Assembly (NCBI GenBank): GCA_045592625.1
Contig: JAZNVC010000004.1
Span: forward strand, 1-64,000
Source: SIG607 sp045592625
Lineage (GTDB): Bacteria; Bacillota; Clostridia; Oscillospirales; Acutalibacteraceae
Direction: 5' to 3'
DNA length: 64,000 nt
Under the pieces are notes generated by a model, which saw nothing but the letters and a program-made list of their open reading frames with translations, was not told the origin of the DNA and ran no database searches. Positions 26,033-34,603 of the stretch are shown piece by piece; the stretch's first letter is position 1, and each line of letters begins with the position of its first letter. The position numbers and the translations under genes were made by a program.

Positions 26033-26509
26033 TTACCTCATTCTTTCTAATAGTTTTTGCTTGGCACGGTAAAATGTAACTCGTGCCCAACTTTCACTTT
26101 TTCCAAAGATTGAACTAATGTCTTTTAACGAGAAACCGCCAAACACAGAAAGCATAAATACTTCTTTATATGGCTCTTCTAATTCGTGTAAGCATATAAG
26201 TGCTTTTTGAGAAAGTTCTTTTTGAACAAAGGCATCTTCTATGCTTACATCGCTGCTTGCCACTTTGAAATCGTCGAGAGAATCTTTTTTCTTTTGTTCA
26301 TTATACCATGCAAAATATGTATTCTTTGCGATTTGGCAGAGCCACACGGAAGCCTTTTCCTTGTTTTTAAGAGAAGCATAGTTCATATATGCACGAAAAA
26401 AGGTTTCTTGTGTCAACTCTTCGGATAGCGTAATATCCCGTGTCATTTTCATAAGATATTTGAAAATGAATTCTCGGTTTTCATTGAAAAGCTTTTCAAA
26501 ATCAGTCAC
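26033..26509 (-). CDS. ECF-type RNA polymerase sigma factor
   Basis: 158 residues with region 2 (EELTQETFFRAYMNYASL, about 30-47) and region 4 (SLKDISSIFGKSESWARVTFY helix-turn-helix, about 125-145). The start is GTG, because the overlapping ATG runs into a stop; AAAGGACGGTG precedes it. Upstream on the minus strand TGTAAC (26560-26555) is followed about 18 bases later by TCTAAT, which resembles an ECF-type promoter and suggests self-activation. Targets other than its own operon are unknown. Confidence 0.9.
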   Translation of the reverse strand: MTDFEKLFNENREFIFKYLMKMTRDITLSEELTQETFFRAYMNYASLKNKEKASVWLCQIAKNTYFAWYNEQKKKDSLDDFKVASSDVSIEDAFVQKELSQKALICLHELEEPYKEVFMLSVFGGFSLKDISSIFGKSESWARVTFYRAKQKLLERMR

Positions 26510-26744
26510 ATTTTCACCGTCCTTTCAACTATTAGATTTGAAAACTCACAAAACGTTACAAAAATTATAACATATTTTCTTCAAAAATTCAAAAAGTCTA
26601 TGGATGTAACATACGCCTGCTCAAATTAGCAGAATTTTGCTAAAAATTTGATTAGCAGACGATTAGCAAAACGGTGTTTTTCTGCCAATTTCCTGCTAAT
26701 CGGGAGATGTTAAAAATTTGATTATGTTTTGCTCCCTAAAAATG
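26510..26744. other. Non-coding stretch inside the island
   Basis: No gene. It holds the possible ECF promoter (26538-26560), the repeat copy at 26646-26669, and several further gattagca/tgctaat words in both orientations between 26625 and 26700. Confidence 0.5.
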
Positions 26745-26770
26745 AAAAACCCACTCAAAAAACTGAGTGA
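26745..26770 (-). terminator. Terminator after the S23-type gene
   Basis: On the minus strand CACTCA pairs with TGAGTG across a T-rich loop and is followed by GGTTTTTC. Confidence 0.7.
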
Positions 26771-26790
26771 GTCATGAAAAGTAAAATTTC

Positions 26791-27147
26791 TTATTTATTC
26801 TCTTTTGCTGTATTTAAAGTTGAAATTAAAATCTTTTTAATTTCAAGGCAATCATCGATTAGTGATTGTCCTTCTTTGTCAGTTATATATTCAGATAAAA
26901 CAAGCAATCTAAGCCAATATTCAGTTTCGGCGGTTTCTTTAAGAGATATTTGCAACTTTGCAATAAAATCAGCTTTACTTATTCCATAAATAGCTTCATT
27001 GGCATTTGCACCGATAGACGTTGCACTGCGAATTATCTGCTTTGCTATTACTGTTTCGTGTTTTTCTTTAGTAAGATATTTATTTAGTTTGATTATTCTA
27101 GCGGCAAAAAGTAAAGATTTATCTAACAGAATACTTTTTTGTGCCAT
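26791..27147 (-). CDS. S23-type four-helix-bundle protein
   Basis: 118 residues, a match in length and pattern to the four-helix-bundle family first found as ORFs in 23S rRNA intervening sequences (TIGR02436) and related to the Avd protein of diversity-generating retroelements. QIIRSATSIGANANEAIYG and SLKETAETEYWLRLL are the family hallmarks. No retroelement or 23S gene is nearby. It lies in a leader with a long inverted repeat and next to an integration site. Members often occur alone in mobile regions; their function is not established. Confidence 0.85.
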   Translation of the reverse strand: MAQKSILLDKSLLFAARIIKLNKYLTKEKHETVIAKQIIRSATSIGANANEAIYGISKADFIAKLQISLKETAETEYWLRLLVLSEYITDKEGQSLIDDCLEIKKILISTLNTAKENK

Positions 27148-27167
27148 ATTAATAGACTCCTATTTTT

Positions 27168-27268
27168 AGATAATAGATAAAAGATAACAGATAATAGCGA
27201 ATAGATGAAGCGGCGGTGAGCCGCAAATCATCTTTTATCTATTCAATATTATCTATTATCTCTTATCT
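27168..27268. repeat. Long imperfect inverted repeat with inner hairpin
   Basis: Two arms of about 41 bases, built from agataa/tagataa words (27168-27209 and 27228-27268), are imperfect reverse complements. Between them GCGGC (210-214) and GCCGC (220-224) form a tight hairpin. The structure lies between the tRNA 3' end and the S23-type gene and would fold in the leader of that gene. Confidence 0.7.
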
Positions 27269-27270
27269 TA

Positions 27271-27288
27271 GGCGAGAGCACTCTCGCC
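27271..27288. repeat. Perfect palindrome next to the tRNA 3' end
   Basis: GGCGAGAG-CA-CTCTCGCC, an 8-bp stem starting six bases beyond the CCA end of tRNA-Arg. It is on the island side and replaces the original terminator, now found at 24385-24419. It has no T-run. Confidence 0.6.
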
Positions 27289-27293
27289 GCTTC

Positions 27294-27368
27294 TGGCACC
27301 CACAGTAGGAATCGAACCTGCATCTAAGTCTTAGGAGGACCTTATTCTATCCGTTGAACTATGTGGGC
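27294..27368 (-). tRNA. tRNA-Arg (anticodon CCU)
   Basis: The reverse complement folds as a 75-base tRNA with encoded CCA. The acceptor stem is GCCCACA/TGTGGGT with a G-U at the first pair, the D stem GTTC/GAAT, the anticodon stem AGGTC/GACTT, the loop CTCCTAA (anticodon CCU), and the T arm GCAGG-TTCGATT-CCTAC with one C-A mismatch. Its 3' half is directly repeated at 24420-24463, which marks it as an integration target. It lies 38 bases downstream of galE. Confidence 0.92.
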
Positions 27369-27375
27369 AAATATT

Positions 27376-27399
27376 CGCCCACTTGAACTCAAGTGGGCG
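27376..27399. terminator. Hairpin between galE and tRNA-Arg
   Basis: CGCCCACTTGA and TCAAGTGGGCG form an 11-bp perfect stem with a 2-base centre. The T-run on the minus strand is poor (aatattt), so it may be a weak terminator or a processing signal. It shares GCCCAC with the 5' end of the tRNA. Confidence 0.55.
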
Positions 27400-27406
27400 T
27401 TGCTTA

Positions 27407-28420
27407 TTATTTTTTATAGCCGTTAGGGTTATTTTTCTGCCAACGCCAAGTATCGATACACATTCTCTCAATATCGTACTGTGCTTCCCAACCCAAAATT
27501 TCCTTAGCTTTCGAAGCGTCGGCATAAACCTCATCAGGATCACCCGGACGACGCGGAGCAATTACATAGGGGATTTCCATATTTGCAGCTTTACCAAAAG
27601 CATCTTTAAGCTGAAGTACCGAAACGCCGTTTCCTGTACCAAGATTAAAGGCTTCACAAGCTTCATTCTTAAGAGCCCAATTTACTGCTGCAACGTGTCC
27701 TTTTGCAAGGTCAACAACGTGGATATAGTCTCTGACACCTGTGCCGTCAACGGTATTATAGTCATTGCCGAAAACGTTAAGTTTTTCAAGTCTGCCCACT
27801 GCAACCTGAGATATGTAAGGCATAAGGTTATTTGGAATTCCCTTAGGGTCTTCGCCGATTTTTCCGCTTTCGTGAGCACCGATAGGATTAAAGTAACGAA
27901 GAAGAGCAATACACCAACTGTTATCACTTACATACAGGTCACGGAGCATTTCTTCAATAAAGAGTTTGGTTCTGCCGTAAGGATTTATAGCACCTAAAGG
28001 CATACCCTCTTTAAGAGGCATTTCCTTTGCCACACCGTAAACGGTAGCGGATGAAGAAAATACTATTTTCTTAACTCCGAATTCACGCATAACCTCTAAA
28101 AGAACCAATGTGCTTATAAGGTTATTGTCATAGTACTCAACAGGCTTTGCAACAGACTCGCCTACAGCCTTAAGTCCTGCAAAGTGAATAACTGCATCAA
28201 TTTTATTTTCAGTAAAAATCTTTATTAATGCTTCTCTGTTACGAACGTCTTCCTTATAAAATTTTACAGCCTTTCCCGAAATTTCTTTTACACGGTTTAA
28301 GGATTCTTCATTACTGTTATCAAGGTTATCCACTACAACAACGTCGTATCCTGCCGACATCATCTCAATACAGGTGTGAGAACCTATATAACCTGCTCCG
28401 CCCGTAACTAAAATTGCCAT
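27407..28420 (-). CDS. galE: UDP-glucose 4-epimerase
   Basis: 337 residues, the normal GalE length. The NAD-binding GGAGYIGSHT is at the N-terminus, the catalytic Ser/Tyr/Lys set is in FSSSATVYG and NPYGRTK, and NLGTGNGVSVLQ follows. It interconverts UDP-glucose and UDP-galactose for surface sugars and galactose use. It is a single gene with a good ribosome site (GGAG before ATTAAAAATG). Confidence 0.96.
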   Translation of the reverse strand: MAILVTGGAGYIGSHTCIEMMSAGYDVVVVDNLDNSNEESLNRVKEISGKAVKFYKEDVRNREALIKIFTENKIDAVIHFAGLKAVGESVAKPVEYYDNNLISTLVLLEVMREFGVKKIVFSSSATVYGVAKEMPLKEGMPLGAINPYGRTKLFIEEMLRDLYVSDNSWCIALLRYFNPIGAHESGKIGEDPKGIPNNLMPYISQVAVGRLEKLNVFGNDYNTVDGTGVRDYIHVVDLAKGHVAAVNWALKNEACEAFNLGTGNGVSVLQLKDAFGKAANMEIPYVIAPRRPGDPDEVYADASKAKEILGWEAQYDIERMCIDTWRWQKNNPNGYKK

Positions 28421-28525
28421 TTTTAATCAACTCCGAAATAATAATTGTAAAACTCAATTTTCTATGTTATACTTATTATATTATAATAGAAATGATAAAA
28501 AAAGCAAGAGGTTTTAAACATATTT

Positions 28526-29446
28526 ATGAATAGTCTTATTAATCCAAGTGTTTATTCCGACACCTTCGCTATTCCCTCAGGCGTGGTTGACAGCCATATA
28601 AAAATCGCTACTGCCATACAGCTTAAAGTATTGCTGTATATTTTCAAAAATGCAAATACTCAGTTAGATGCCCCGACAATTGCACATACTCTTAGCCTTA
28701 ACATAGAAGAGGTTAAAGATGCAATAGGCTATTGGACCGGTGCAGGATACTTAAATGGCGATACTATTGCTGCAAAAACTCAAGCCGCAACAACCAAAAA
28801 GGCACGTATGCAAAGTCAATTACCAAGCCGTGAAGAAATCGCAAAACTTTCTCACGATGATGAAAACTTAAGGGTTTTATACCGAGAGGCACAAAACACC
28901 TTCTGCCGTCCTTTAAAGCAGAGCGAAGCTTCCCTTCTCGCCTGGCTTTATAACGACGAGGGTATGCCGGTTTCGGTAATTCTTATGTTATTAAGTCTTG
29001 CCGCCCAACAAGGAAATATAACCAAAACCTTTATCGAAAGCACCGCAGTACAATGGCTAAATGACGGTGTTTCTACCATTGAGGATGCAGAAGAAAAAAC
29101 AAGGGAGGCTTTGCTTTACGACCAAAGTTTCAAACTTGTTTGTTCTGCCTTTGGTATATCAAAAAGAAAGCCCGGAAAAAAAGAAAATGAGTACGCTTTC
29201 AAATGGGTGCATACCTTCAAAATGAGCAAGGAACTTTTAAGTGCTGCCTATGAAATATGCGTTGATACTACCGGCAAATATTCTATAGACTACATAAATA
29301 CCATTTTAGAAAAGTGGCACAAAAACGGTGTAAAAACTCTTGAAGACATAGAAAAAGCATCAAGTAAGGAACAAAGCAAAAAGAAAAACGATTTTGACGC
29401 ATATGACAAAAATCTTATAGAACGCATTCTTAATTCGGAGGACTAA
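28526..29446 (+). CDS. DnaD-family primosome protein
   Basis: 306 residues with an N-terminal winged-helix part and two DnaD/DnaB_2 C-terminal modules, the second near EYAFKWVHTFKMSKELLSAA and YINTILEKWHKNGVKTLEDI. In low-GC Gram-positives DnaD proteins act with DnaI to load the replicative helicase. DnaI is encoded 3 bases downstream, which supports this role over a phage origin. Confidence 0.88.
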   Translation: MNSLINPSVYSDTFAIPSGVVDSHIKIATAIQLKVLLYIFKNANTQLDAPTIAHTLSLNIEEVKDAIGYWTGAGYLNGDTIAAKTQAATTKKARMQSQLPSREEIAKLSHDDENLRVLYREAQNTFCRPLKQSEASLLAWLYNDEGMPVSVILMLLSLAAQQGNITKTFIESTAVQWLNDGVSTIEDAEEKTREALLYDQSFKLVCSAFGISKRKPGKKENEYAFKWVHTFKMSKELLSAAYEICVDTTGKYSIDYINTILEKWHKNGVKTLEDIEKASSKEQSKKKNDFDAYDKNLIERILNSED

Positions 29447-29449
29447 GAA

Positions 29450-30394
29450 ATGGCTCTTTCATACGAAACTGTAGAAAAGGCCTTGTATCTTAAAGAACAG
29501 GCTGTAAAAAAACAAGAATATATATATGAAAAGTCTTTACAAAAGGCTAAGGAAGATTTTCCCAGAATAACTGAAATTGACCGACTTTTAGCACAAATAG
29601 GCACTTCCCTTTTAGGCTACGCTATGAGTGGAAATCTTGAAGCACTTGATAAATGTAAAAAAGAAAGTCAGGCTTTATCCAAGGAAAAGGATGAACTTTT
29701 AAAATCGGCAGGAGTAACCGAAAAAACCGTTTTCTGTAAGGTTTGCGGTGATACAGGTTATGTTTGCGGGAAACTTTGCGAATGCATAAAGACTGTCGCT
29801 AGAGAACTTGCAGTTAAAGAACTTAACGACAGTATGCCCATAGACAACATAAGCTTTGAAACCTTTAGTTTGCATTATTATCCCGATGAAGCAAAGCCGA
29901 AAATGGAAAAAATCTTAAATTTTTGTAAGGAATATGCAAAAAACTTTTCATCAAACAGCGAAAATCTTTTATTTATGGGAAAATGCGGTTTAGGCAAAAC
30001 CCATCTTTCCCTATCCATTGTAAAAGAACTTACCAAAAAAGGCATAAACGTTGTTTACTCCCCTGCACAAACGCTTTTTGCAGCAGCCGAAAAAGAGCAC
30101 TTTTCCTATTCGGGAAATAACGAGAAAACTGAAGAAATTTTGAATGCAGAGCTTCTTGTTATCGACGATTTAGGCACAGAGTTTATAACTAACTACGTGC
30201 AATCCCTTTTTTATGATATAGTTAATTCCCGAATGCTTCGCGGGCTACCCACCATAATAAACACAAATTTAAGTTTCGAGGAACTTGAAGCAAGATACAC
30301 CCCACGTATTACCTCTCGACTTATTGGTGAGTACAGTGTAAAAAGCTTTGCTGGAAGTGACATAAGGATACTTAAAAAAATAGAATCAAAATAA
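29450..30394 (+). CDS. dnaI: DnaI/DnaC-type helicase loader ATPase
   Basis: 314 residues. A zinc-ribbon-like stretch CKVCGDTGYVCGKLCEC (about residues 99-115) precedes the AAA+ domain, with Walker A MGKCGLGKTHLS (near 180) and Walker B LLVIDDLGTE (near 236), plus a PTIINTNLSFEEL sensor region. It would load DnaB-type helicase during replication start. It forms an operon with the DnaD gene. Confidence 0.9.
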   Translation: MALSYETVEKALYLKEQAVKKQEYIYEKSLQKAKEDFPRITEIDRLLAQIGTSLLGYAMSGNLEALDKCKKESQALSKEKDELLKSAGVTEKTVFCKVCGDTGYVCGKLCECIKTVARELAVKELNDSMPIDNISFETFSLHYYPDEAKPKMEKILNFCKEYAKNFSSNSENLLFMGKCGLGKTHLSLSIVKELTKKGINVVYSPAQTLFAAAEKEHFSYSGNNEKTEEILNAELLVIDDLGTEFITNYVQSLFYDIVNSRMLRGLPTIINTNLSFEELEARYTPRITSRLIGEYSVKSFAGSDIRILKKIESK

Positions 30395-30399
30395 AAAAC

Positions 30400-30425
30400 A
30401 GTGCATCTCGGTTGAGATGCACCTT
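30400..30425. terminator. Bidirectional terminator between dnaI and plsY
   Basis: GTGCATCTC/GAGATGCAC, loop GGTT, with T-rich flanks on both strands; the minus-strand side has the better run (TGTTTTTT). Confidence 0.85.
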
Positions 30426-30430
30426 AATTT

Positions 30431-31072
30431 TTACTGTTTAACCTTAAGTTTCTTTTCTTCGCCTTTTATAAGACGCTTTATGTTATCCTTATGTCTTAAG
30501 AAAACTATTGCACCTGCTATAAGGGTTAGCACTATTATGACATAATCGGGATTTTTGCCGTCAAAACCATTTATGCCTATAGAAAATCCCACAACCAGAG
30601 TAGTAGCAATAAGAGTACTCATAGAAACAATTCTTGTTATAAGCATATTAACGCCATATCCAATAAGTCCTACAGCAATTCCAACGGGACAACAAACAGC
30701 AAAAATTCCAACGCTTGTAGCCGCGCACTTACCTCCCTTAAAGCCAAACCATACTGGAAAAGCATGACCAAGCATACAGGCAACGGCACAAATATATTTT
30801 CCGTACATCACCATTACTTCGTTATTCGAAAAAACGTATCTATATACGAAAAGTCCCACTAAAGCCGCTGCTACTCCTTTAAGTACATCGCACAAAAAGG
30901 TAAGCAGTCCTGCAGTTTTACCTGCTACGCGAAGTACATTGGTTGTACCTGCGTTTCCGCTTCCGTGCTCTCTCACGTCGGTTTTACAGAAAAATTTTGT
31001 AAAAATCACTGCAAAGCTTATACTTCCTATAAGATATGCAGCAATAGGAGCCGCTATGGCAAGGGCTATCAT
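30431..31072 (-). CDS. plsY: Glycerol-3-phosphate acyltransferase PlsY
   Basis: 213 residues, an integral membrane protein with about five segments. It uses acyl-phosphate to acylate glycerol 3-phosphate, the first step in phospholipid synthesis. The three motifs are visible: GSISFAVIF near the start, HGSGNAGTTNVLR and GHAFPVWFGFKGGKCAAT. A basic tail ends the protein. It overlaps der by 4 bases. Confidence 0.96.
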   Translation of the reverse strand: MIALAIAAPIAAYLIGSISFAVIFTKFFCKTDVREHGSGNAGTTNVLRVAGKTAGLLTFLCDVLKGVAAALVGLFVYRYVFSNNEVMVMYGKYICAVACMLGHAFPVWFGFKGGKCAATSVGIFAVCCPVGIAVGLIGYGVNMLITRIVSMSTLIATTLVVGFSIGINGFDGKNPDYVIIVLTLIAGAIVFLRHKDNIKRLIKGEEKKLKVKQ

Positions 31073-32397
31073 TTTTTGTCTTCTCCTCTTTCTCTGATAA
31101 CAAAACGAATAGGTGTGCCTTCAAGTCCGAATATGGACCGTATTTGGTTTTCTAAATATCTCTGATACGAAAAATGGAATAATTCCTTATTGTTGCAGAA
31201 GCATACAAAGGTTGGAGGTGCGGTTGACGCCTGAGTCATATAATAAATCTTAAGCCTCTTACCCTTATCGGTAGGCGGTTGCACACGTGCTGTAGCATCT
31301 GCAAGTATATCATTAAGTTTTCCTGTGGATATGCGCATATTGTTTTGGTCATAAACAAACTTAATAAGTTCAAAAAGTCGGTCAATACGCTGTCCTGTTT
31401 TTGCAGAAATAAATATAATGGGTGCATATGTCATAAAGGAAAAATCATTTATAAGTTTTTTCCTGTACCCATCCATTGTGGTGCTGTCCTTTTCAACTGC
31501 ATCCCATTTATTAACGGCAATTATACAGGCCTTTCCCTGTTCCATAGCAAGACCCGCTACCTTAGAGTCCTGCTCGGTGAAGCCTTCTACACCGTCTATC
31601 ATTATAACGCAGACATTACTTCTTTCAATAGCCATTTGAGCTCTCAGTACGCTATACTTTTCGATTTGGTCTTCTACCTTGCTTTTTCTTCTAAGACCGG
31701 CAGTATCAATAAAATTATAGACAGTATCTCCCTTTTCTATACGGGTATCAATAGCATCACGAGTTGTTCCGGCAATATCGGAAACTATAGAACGTTCTTC
31801 GCCCGAAATACAGTTTATAAGTGAAGACTTGCCCGCATTAGGCTTTCCTATTACGGCAACGTTAATAATGTCCTCTTCATCTTCGCCCATATCCTCTTTG
31901 GGAAGATATTCAAAAACCGCATCCAGCAAATCGCCTGTGCCATGTCCGTGAACAGAAGAAACAGCAATAGGGTCGCCAAGCCCTAAATTGTAAAATTCAT
32001 AAAACTCAAGGGGAGTTTTACCAAGACTGTCGCATTTATTAACGCAAAGAACAACAGGTTTACCGCTTTTTTGAAGCATAGCCGCAATATCATTGTCGGC
32101 AGCAGTAACGCCTGAAGTCAAATCGGTAACAAAAACTATAACACTTGCAGTCTCAATAGCAAGATTTGCCTGAGCTCGCATAGATTTTAAAATAATATCA
32201 TCGGTTTTAGGCTCAATACCGCCCGTATCAACAAGCATAATTTTACGGTTACACCATTCGCAATCGCCGTAAATTCTGTCTCTGGTTACACCGGGAGTGT
32301 CATCAACTATACTGAGTCGCTGACCTATAAGCTTATTAAAAAGGGTGGATTTTCCAACATTAGGTCTGCCCACAACCGCAACTACCGGTTTTGACAT
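31069..32397 (-). CDS. der: Ribosome assembly GTPase Der (EngA)
   Basis: 442 residues with two tandem GTPase domains and a C-terminal KH-like domain. G1 motifs are GRPNVGKST (near residue 8) and GKPNAGKSS (near 180); DTPGVTRD, DTGG, NKCD and NKWD are also seen. It acts in 50S assembly. The frame has a GTG at 32406, but AGGTG there is the ribosome site for the ATG at 32397. Its 3' end is coupled to plsY. Confidence 0.96.
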   Translation of the reverse strand: MSKPVVAVVGRPNVGKSTLFNKLIGQRLSIVDDTPGVTRDRIYGDCEWCNRKIMLVDTGGIEPKTDDIILKSMRAQANLAIETASVIVFVTDLTSGVTAADNDIAAMLQKSGKPVVLCVNKCDSLGKTPLEFYEFYNLGLGDPIAVSSVHGHGTGDLLDAVFEYLPKEDMGEDEEDIINVAVIGKPNAGKSSLINCISGEERSIVSDIAGTTRDAIDTRIEKGDTVYNFIDTAGLRRKSKVEDQIEKYSVLRAQMAIERSNVCVIMIDGVEGFTEQDSKVAGLAMEQGKACIIAVNKWDAVEKDSTTMDGYRKKLINDFSFMTYAPIIFISAKTGQRIDRLFELIKFVYDQNNMRISTGKLNDILADATARVQPPTDKGKRLKIYYMTQASTAPPTFVCFCNNKELFHFSYQRYLENQIRSIFGLEGTPIRFVIRERGEDKK

Positions 32398-32407
32398 ATT
32401 CTTCACC

Positions 32408-33709
32408 TCAACATCCTAATATATTATAAACAAACTGAGCACCGTCATTTTCGGTAATTACTATTTTAACCTTCAGTTCATTTTCGACTTCCTTTACCGT
32501 AACGCTATCCAAAAACATATCATTTTCGTGACGGAGCATTGAAGATGAAATAAGAAGTTCCTCGCCCGGCTGTGTATTTTTAAGTTGCTTAATAATATCT
32601 CCGCCGGTAACGAGTCCTGCAACGGTTATTCTTTCTCCAAAAAATTCATTTTTGACAGCAACTACGTTAACGTTCAAATTTTCATATTTTTCCTTAGTAA
32701 GTTTTGCAATTTCGCTAAGCAAAGGAAATGCGGCTGTACCCGTTACCACAGTGCGTTTTTTGCCGTCACAGCTTAAATTATCATTTAAAACTGCATCAAG
32801 GGCTTCCTGTCTGAAAAGCGACCACATACCAACTCCGTTATCAAGCTGGTCAAAATCCCCGTAAAAATCACTTTCGGGAATTTCCCTTTCTGCCAAAAGA
32901 TAAAACTCATCAGCAGCGTAAACCTTACGCAAGGAATATCTTTCTTTATATTTTACAGCAAACTCCTCTATAATATCAAGTACCATAGAAGCACTTTTTT
33001 TATCAAACGGAGTCAGTTTCTCTAAGTTTTCACGGTATTTTGTAAGCCCAACAGGAACACACGCAATGCTCTGCACATTGTTAAGTTCCATTAGGTCGCT
33101 TAAACTTCTTTTAAGTTCATCTTTGTCGTTATAACCTGGACAAAGTACTAACTGACAGTTAATGGAAATCTGAGCATCGTTAAACCTTTTTAATATATCA
33201 AGACACTGGCCTGCAAAACGGTTGTTCATCATTTTGCATCTGAGTTCGGGATTTGTGGTATGAACCGATACATTAATAGGGCTTATATGCATTTTTATAA
33301 TTCTGTTTATTTCGTGTTCGGTAAGGTTGGTAAGGGTAATATAGTTTCCGAAAAGAAAGGAAAGGCGGGAATCATCATCCTTAAAGTAAAGAGACTCTCT
33401 CATTCCTTTGGGTAATTGGTCAATAAAACAGAAAATACACTTATTCTTGCATGAGTGTTGTTTATCCATTAAATATTCATTGAACTCAAGACCCAGTTCT
33501 TCATACTCGCCTTTATTTATGCGAATGGTTTTAACCTTGCCCTTTTGGGTTTCAACCGAAATTTTAAGCCGTTTTTCATTCTGATAAAAGCGGTAATCCA
33601 AAACGTCGATTATTTCATTACCGTTTATGGTAAGTATTTTATCACCCTTGCATATCCCCTTTTTAAAAGCAGGAGATTTTTCTGCTATACCGTCAATTTT
33701 AACTGCCAA
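32408..33709 (-). CDS. DUF512 protein with PDZ and radical-SAM-like parts
   Basis: 433 residues from a TTG start. The frame opens at an ATG at 33727, but those codons are the ribosome site GGAGGAGGTG, which sits 6 bases before the TTG. An N-terminal PDZ-like module (KGDKILTINGNEIIDVLDYRF) is followed by CKNKCIFCFIDQLPKG, a C-x3-C-x2-C cluster of radical-SAM type, and the C-terminal DUF512 part (VTGTAAFPLL, LVTGGDIIKQL). The family is common beside der in Clostridia and its reaction is unknown. Confidence 0.88.
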   Translation of the reverse strand: MAVKIDGIAEKSPAFKKGICKGDKILTINGNEIIDVLDYRFYQNEKRLKISVETQKGKVKTIRINKGEYEELGLEFNEYLMDKQHSCKNKCIFCFIDQLPKGMRESLYFKDDDSRLSFLFGNYITLTNLTEHEINRIIKMHISPINVSVHTTNPELRCKMMNNRFAGQCLDILKRFNDAQISINCQLVLCPGYNDKDELKRSLSDLMELNNVQSIACVPVGLTKYRENLEKLTPFDKKSASMVLDIIEEFAVKYKERYSLRKVYAADEFYLLAEREIPESDFYGDFDQLDNGVGMWSLFRQEALDAVLNDNLSCDGKKRTVVTGTAAFPLLSEIAKLTKEKYENLNVNVVAVKNEFFGERITVAGLVTGGDIIKQLKNTQPGEELLISSSMLRHENDMFLDSVTVKEVENELKVKIVITENDGAQFVYNILGC

Positions 33710-33730
33710 TCCGAACACCTCCTCCATACG

Positions 33731-33762
33731 AAAAAAGGCAGAGAAGACTTTGCCCCTCTGCC
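33731..33762 (-). terminator. Terminator after rpmF
   Basis: On the minus strand GGCAGAG pairs with CTCTGCC and is followed by TTTTTTCG. It separates the DUF177-rpmF pair from the DUF512-der-plsY group. Confidence 0.88.
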
Positions 33763-33783
33763 CAAATAGCTAAAGATTTAGGA

Positions 33784-33966
33784 TTATTCTTCTACCTTAA
33801 CTACCTGACGGTCGCCGTAGTAACCGCAAGCGGTACATACACGATGAGTACGCTTGTACTCTCCGCAACGGGGACACTTAACAAGTGTAGGAGCGGAAAT
33901 CTTCCATAAGTTGTTACGTCTTTTATCTCTTCTTGCTTTAGATGTTTTTCTCTTTGGTACTGCCAT
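33784..33966 (-). CDS. rpmF: 50S ribosomal protein L32
   Basis: 60 residues. MAVPKRKTSKARRDKRR is the family start, and the zinc ribbon C-x2-C...C-x2-C (CPRCGEYKRTHRVCTAC) is complete, so this is the zinc-binding form. It follows the DUF177 gene by 29 bases, a conserved arrangement. Confidence 0.97.
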   Translation of the reverse strand: MAVPKRKTSKARRDKRRNNLWKISAPTLVKCPRCGEYKRTHRVCTACGYYGDRQVVKVEE

Positions 33967-33995
33967 TTTAAATACAACTCCTTAATAACAAAAAG

Positions 33996-34499
33996 TTAAT
34001 TTTCTTCTTTTAATAAATCCGCCAGAGCTTGCAAACGTGGGTCAATCTGCTTTGTTTCGCAGTTGCATTTGCCTTCATTAAGATTTTTACCGCACATAGA
34101 ACATATTCCATAACATTCTTCGCGGCATAGGTGTTTCATCGGAAGCGAAACAATTATTTCGGTATAAACCAGCTCGTCTAAATCAAGCTTTAAATCTTCA
34201 ACCAAAATAATTTCATCATTATCTTCGCCGACGATTTCGGGAGCCAAGGACTTTTCAAGCGTCACCTCATATTCGGCATCGGTTGGTAGCCCGCACCGAT
34301 CACAAGGGGCTGAAAAGACATACACCATACTTAATGTAAGGGTTACCAGTCCGGCCCTGTTTGTTACCTTTCCTTTGATAGTTACGGGCTTTTTGAGCGG
34401 ATATTCACCCATATACTCCACATTGGAAAAGTCAACATAGTAATCAATAGGAAGAGTATAATTCTCAGTTATAAAAAGCTTTTTTAAATCAAGAATCAC
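33996..34499 (-). CDS. DUF177 (YceD-family) protein
   Basis: 167 residues from a GTG start at 34499, chosen because GGGAGGA lies 7 bases upstream and the protein then begins ILDLKKLF, as in the family. The longer frame to 34649 would run through AT-rich intergenic sequence. A zinc-binding-like pair CDRC and later CREECYGICSMCGKNLNEGKC are visible. The family is linked with 23S rRNA/L32 biogenesis and nearly always precedes rpmF. Confidence 0.9.
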   Translation of the reverse strand: MILDLKKLFITENYTLPIDYYVDFSNVEYMGEYPLKKPVTIKGKVTNRAGLVTLTLSMVYVFSAPCDRCGLPTDAEYEVTLEKSLAPEIVGEDNDEIILVEDLKLDLDELVYTEIIVSLPMKHLCREECYGICSMCGKNLNEGKCNCETKQIDPRLQALADLLKEEN

Positions 34500-34603
34500 A
34501 CATAGTCCTCCCATCGTCGCCATAATATTATATCCAATGCCCCACATTTTGTCAATAGTTAATTTGTTTTTTCTCTTTAAAAAAGACAATAAAAATATTT
34601 CTA

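Noticed and set aside
26791..27147. Diversity-generating retroelement accessory gene (Avd)
   Set aside because: No reverse transcriptase, template repeat or variable repeat is found around it.
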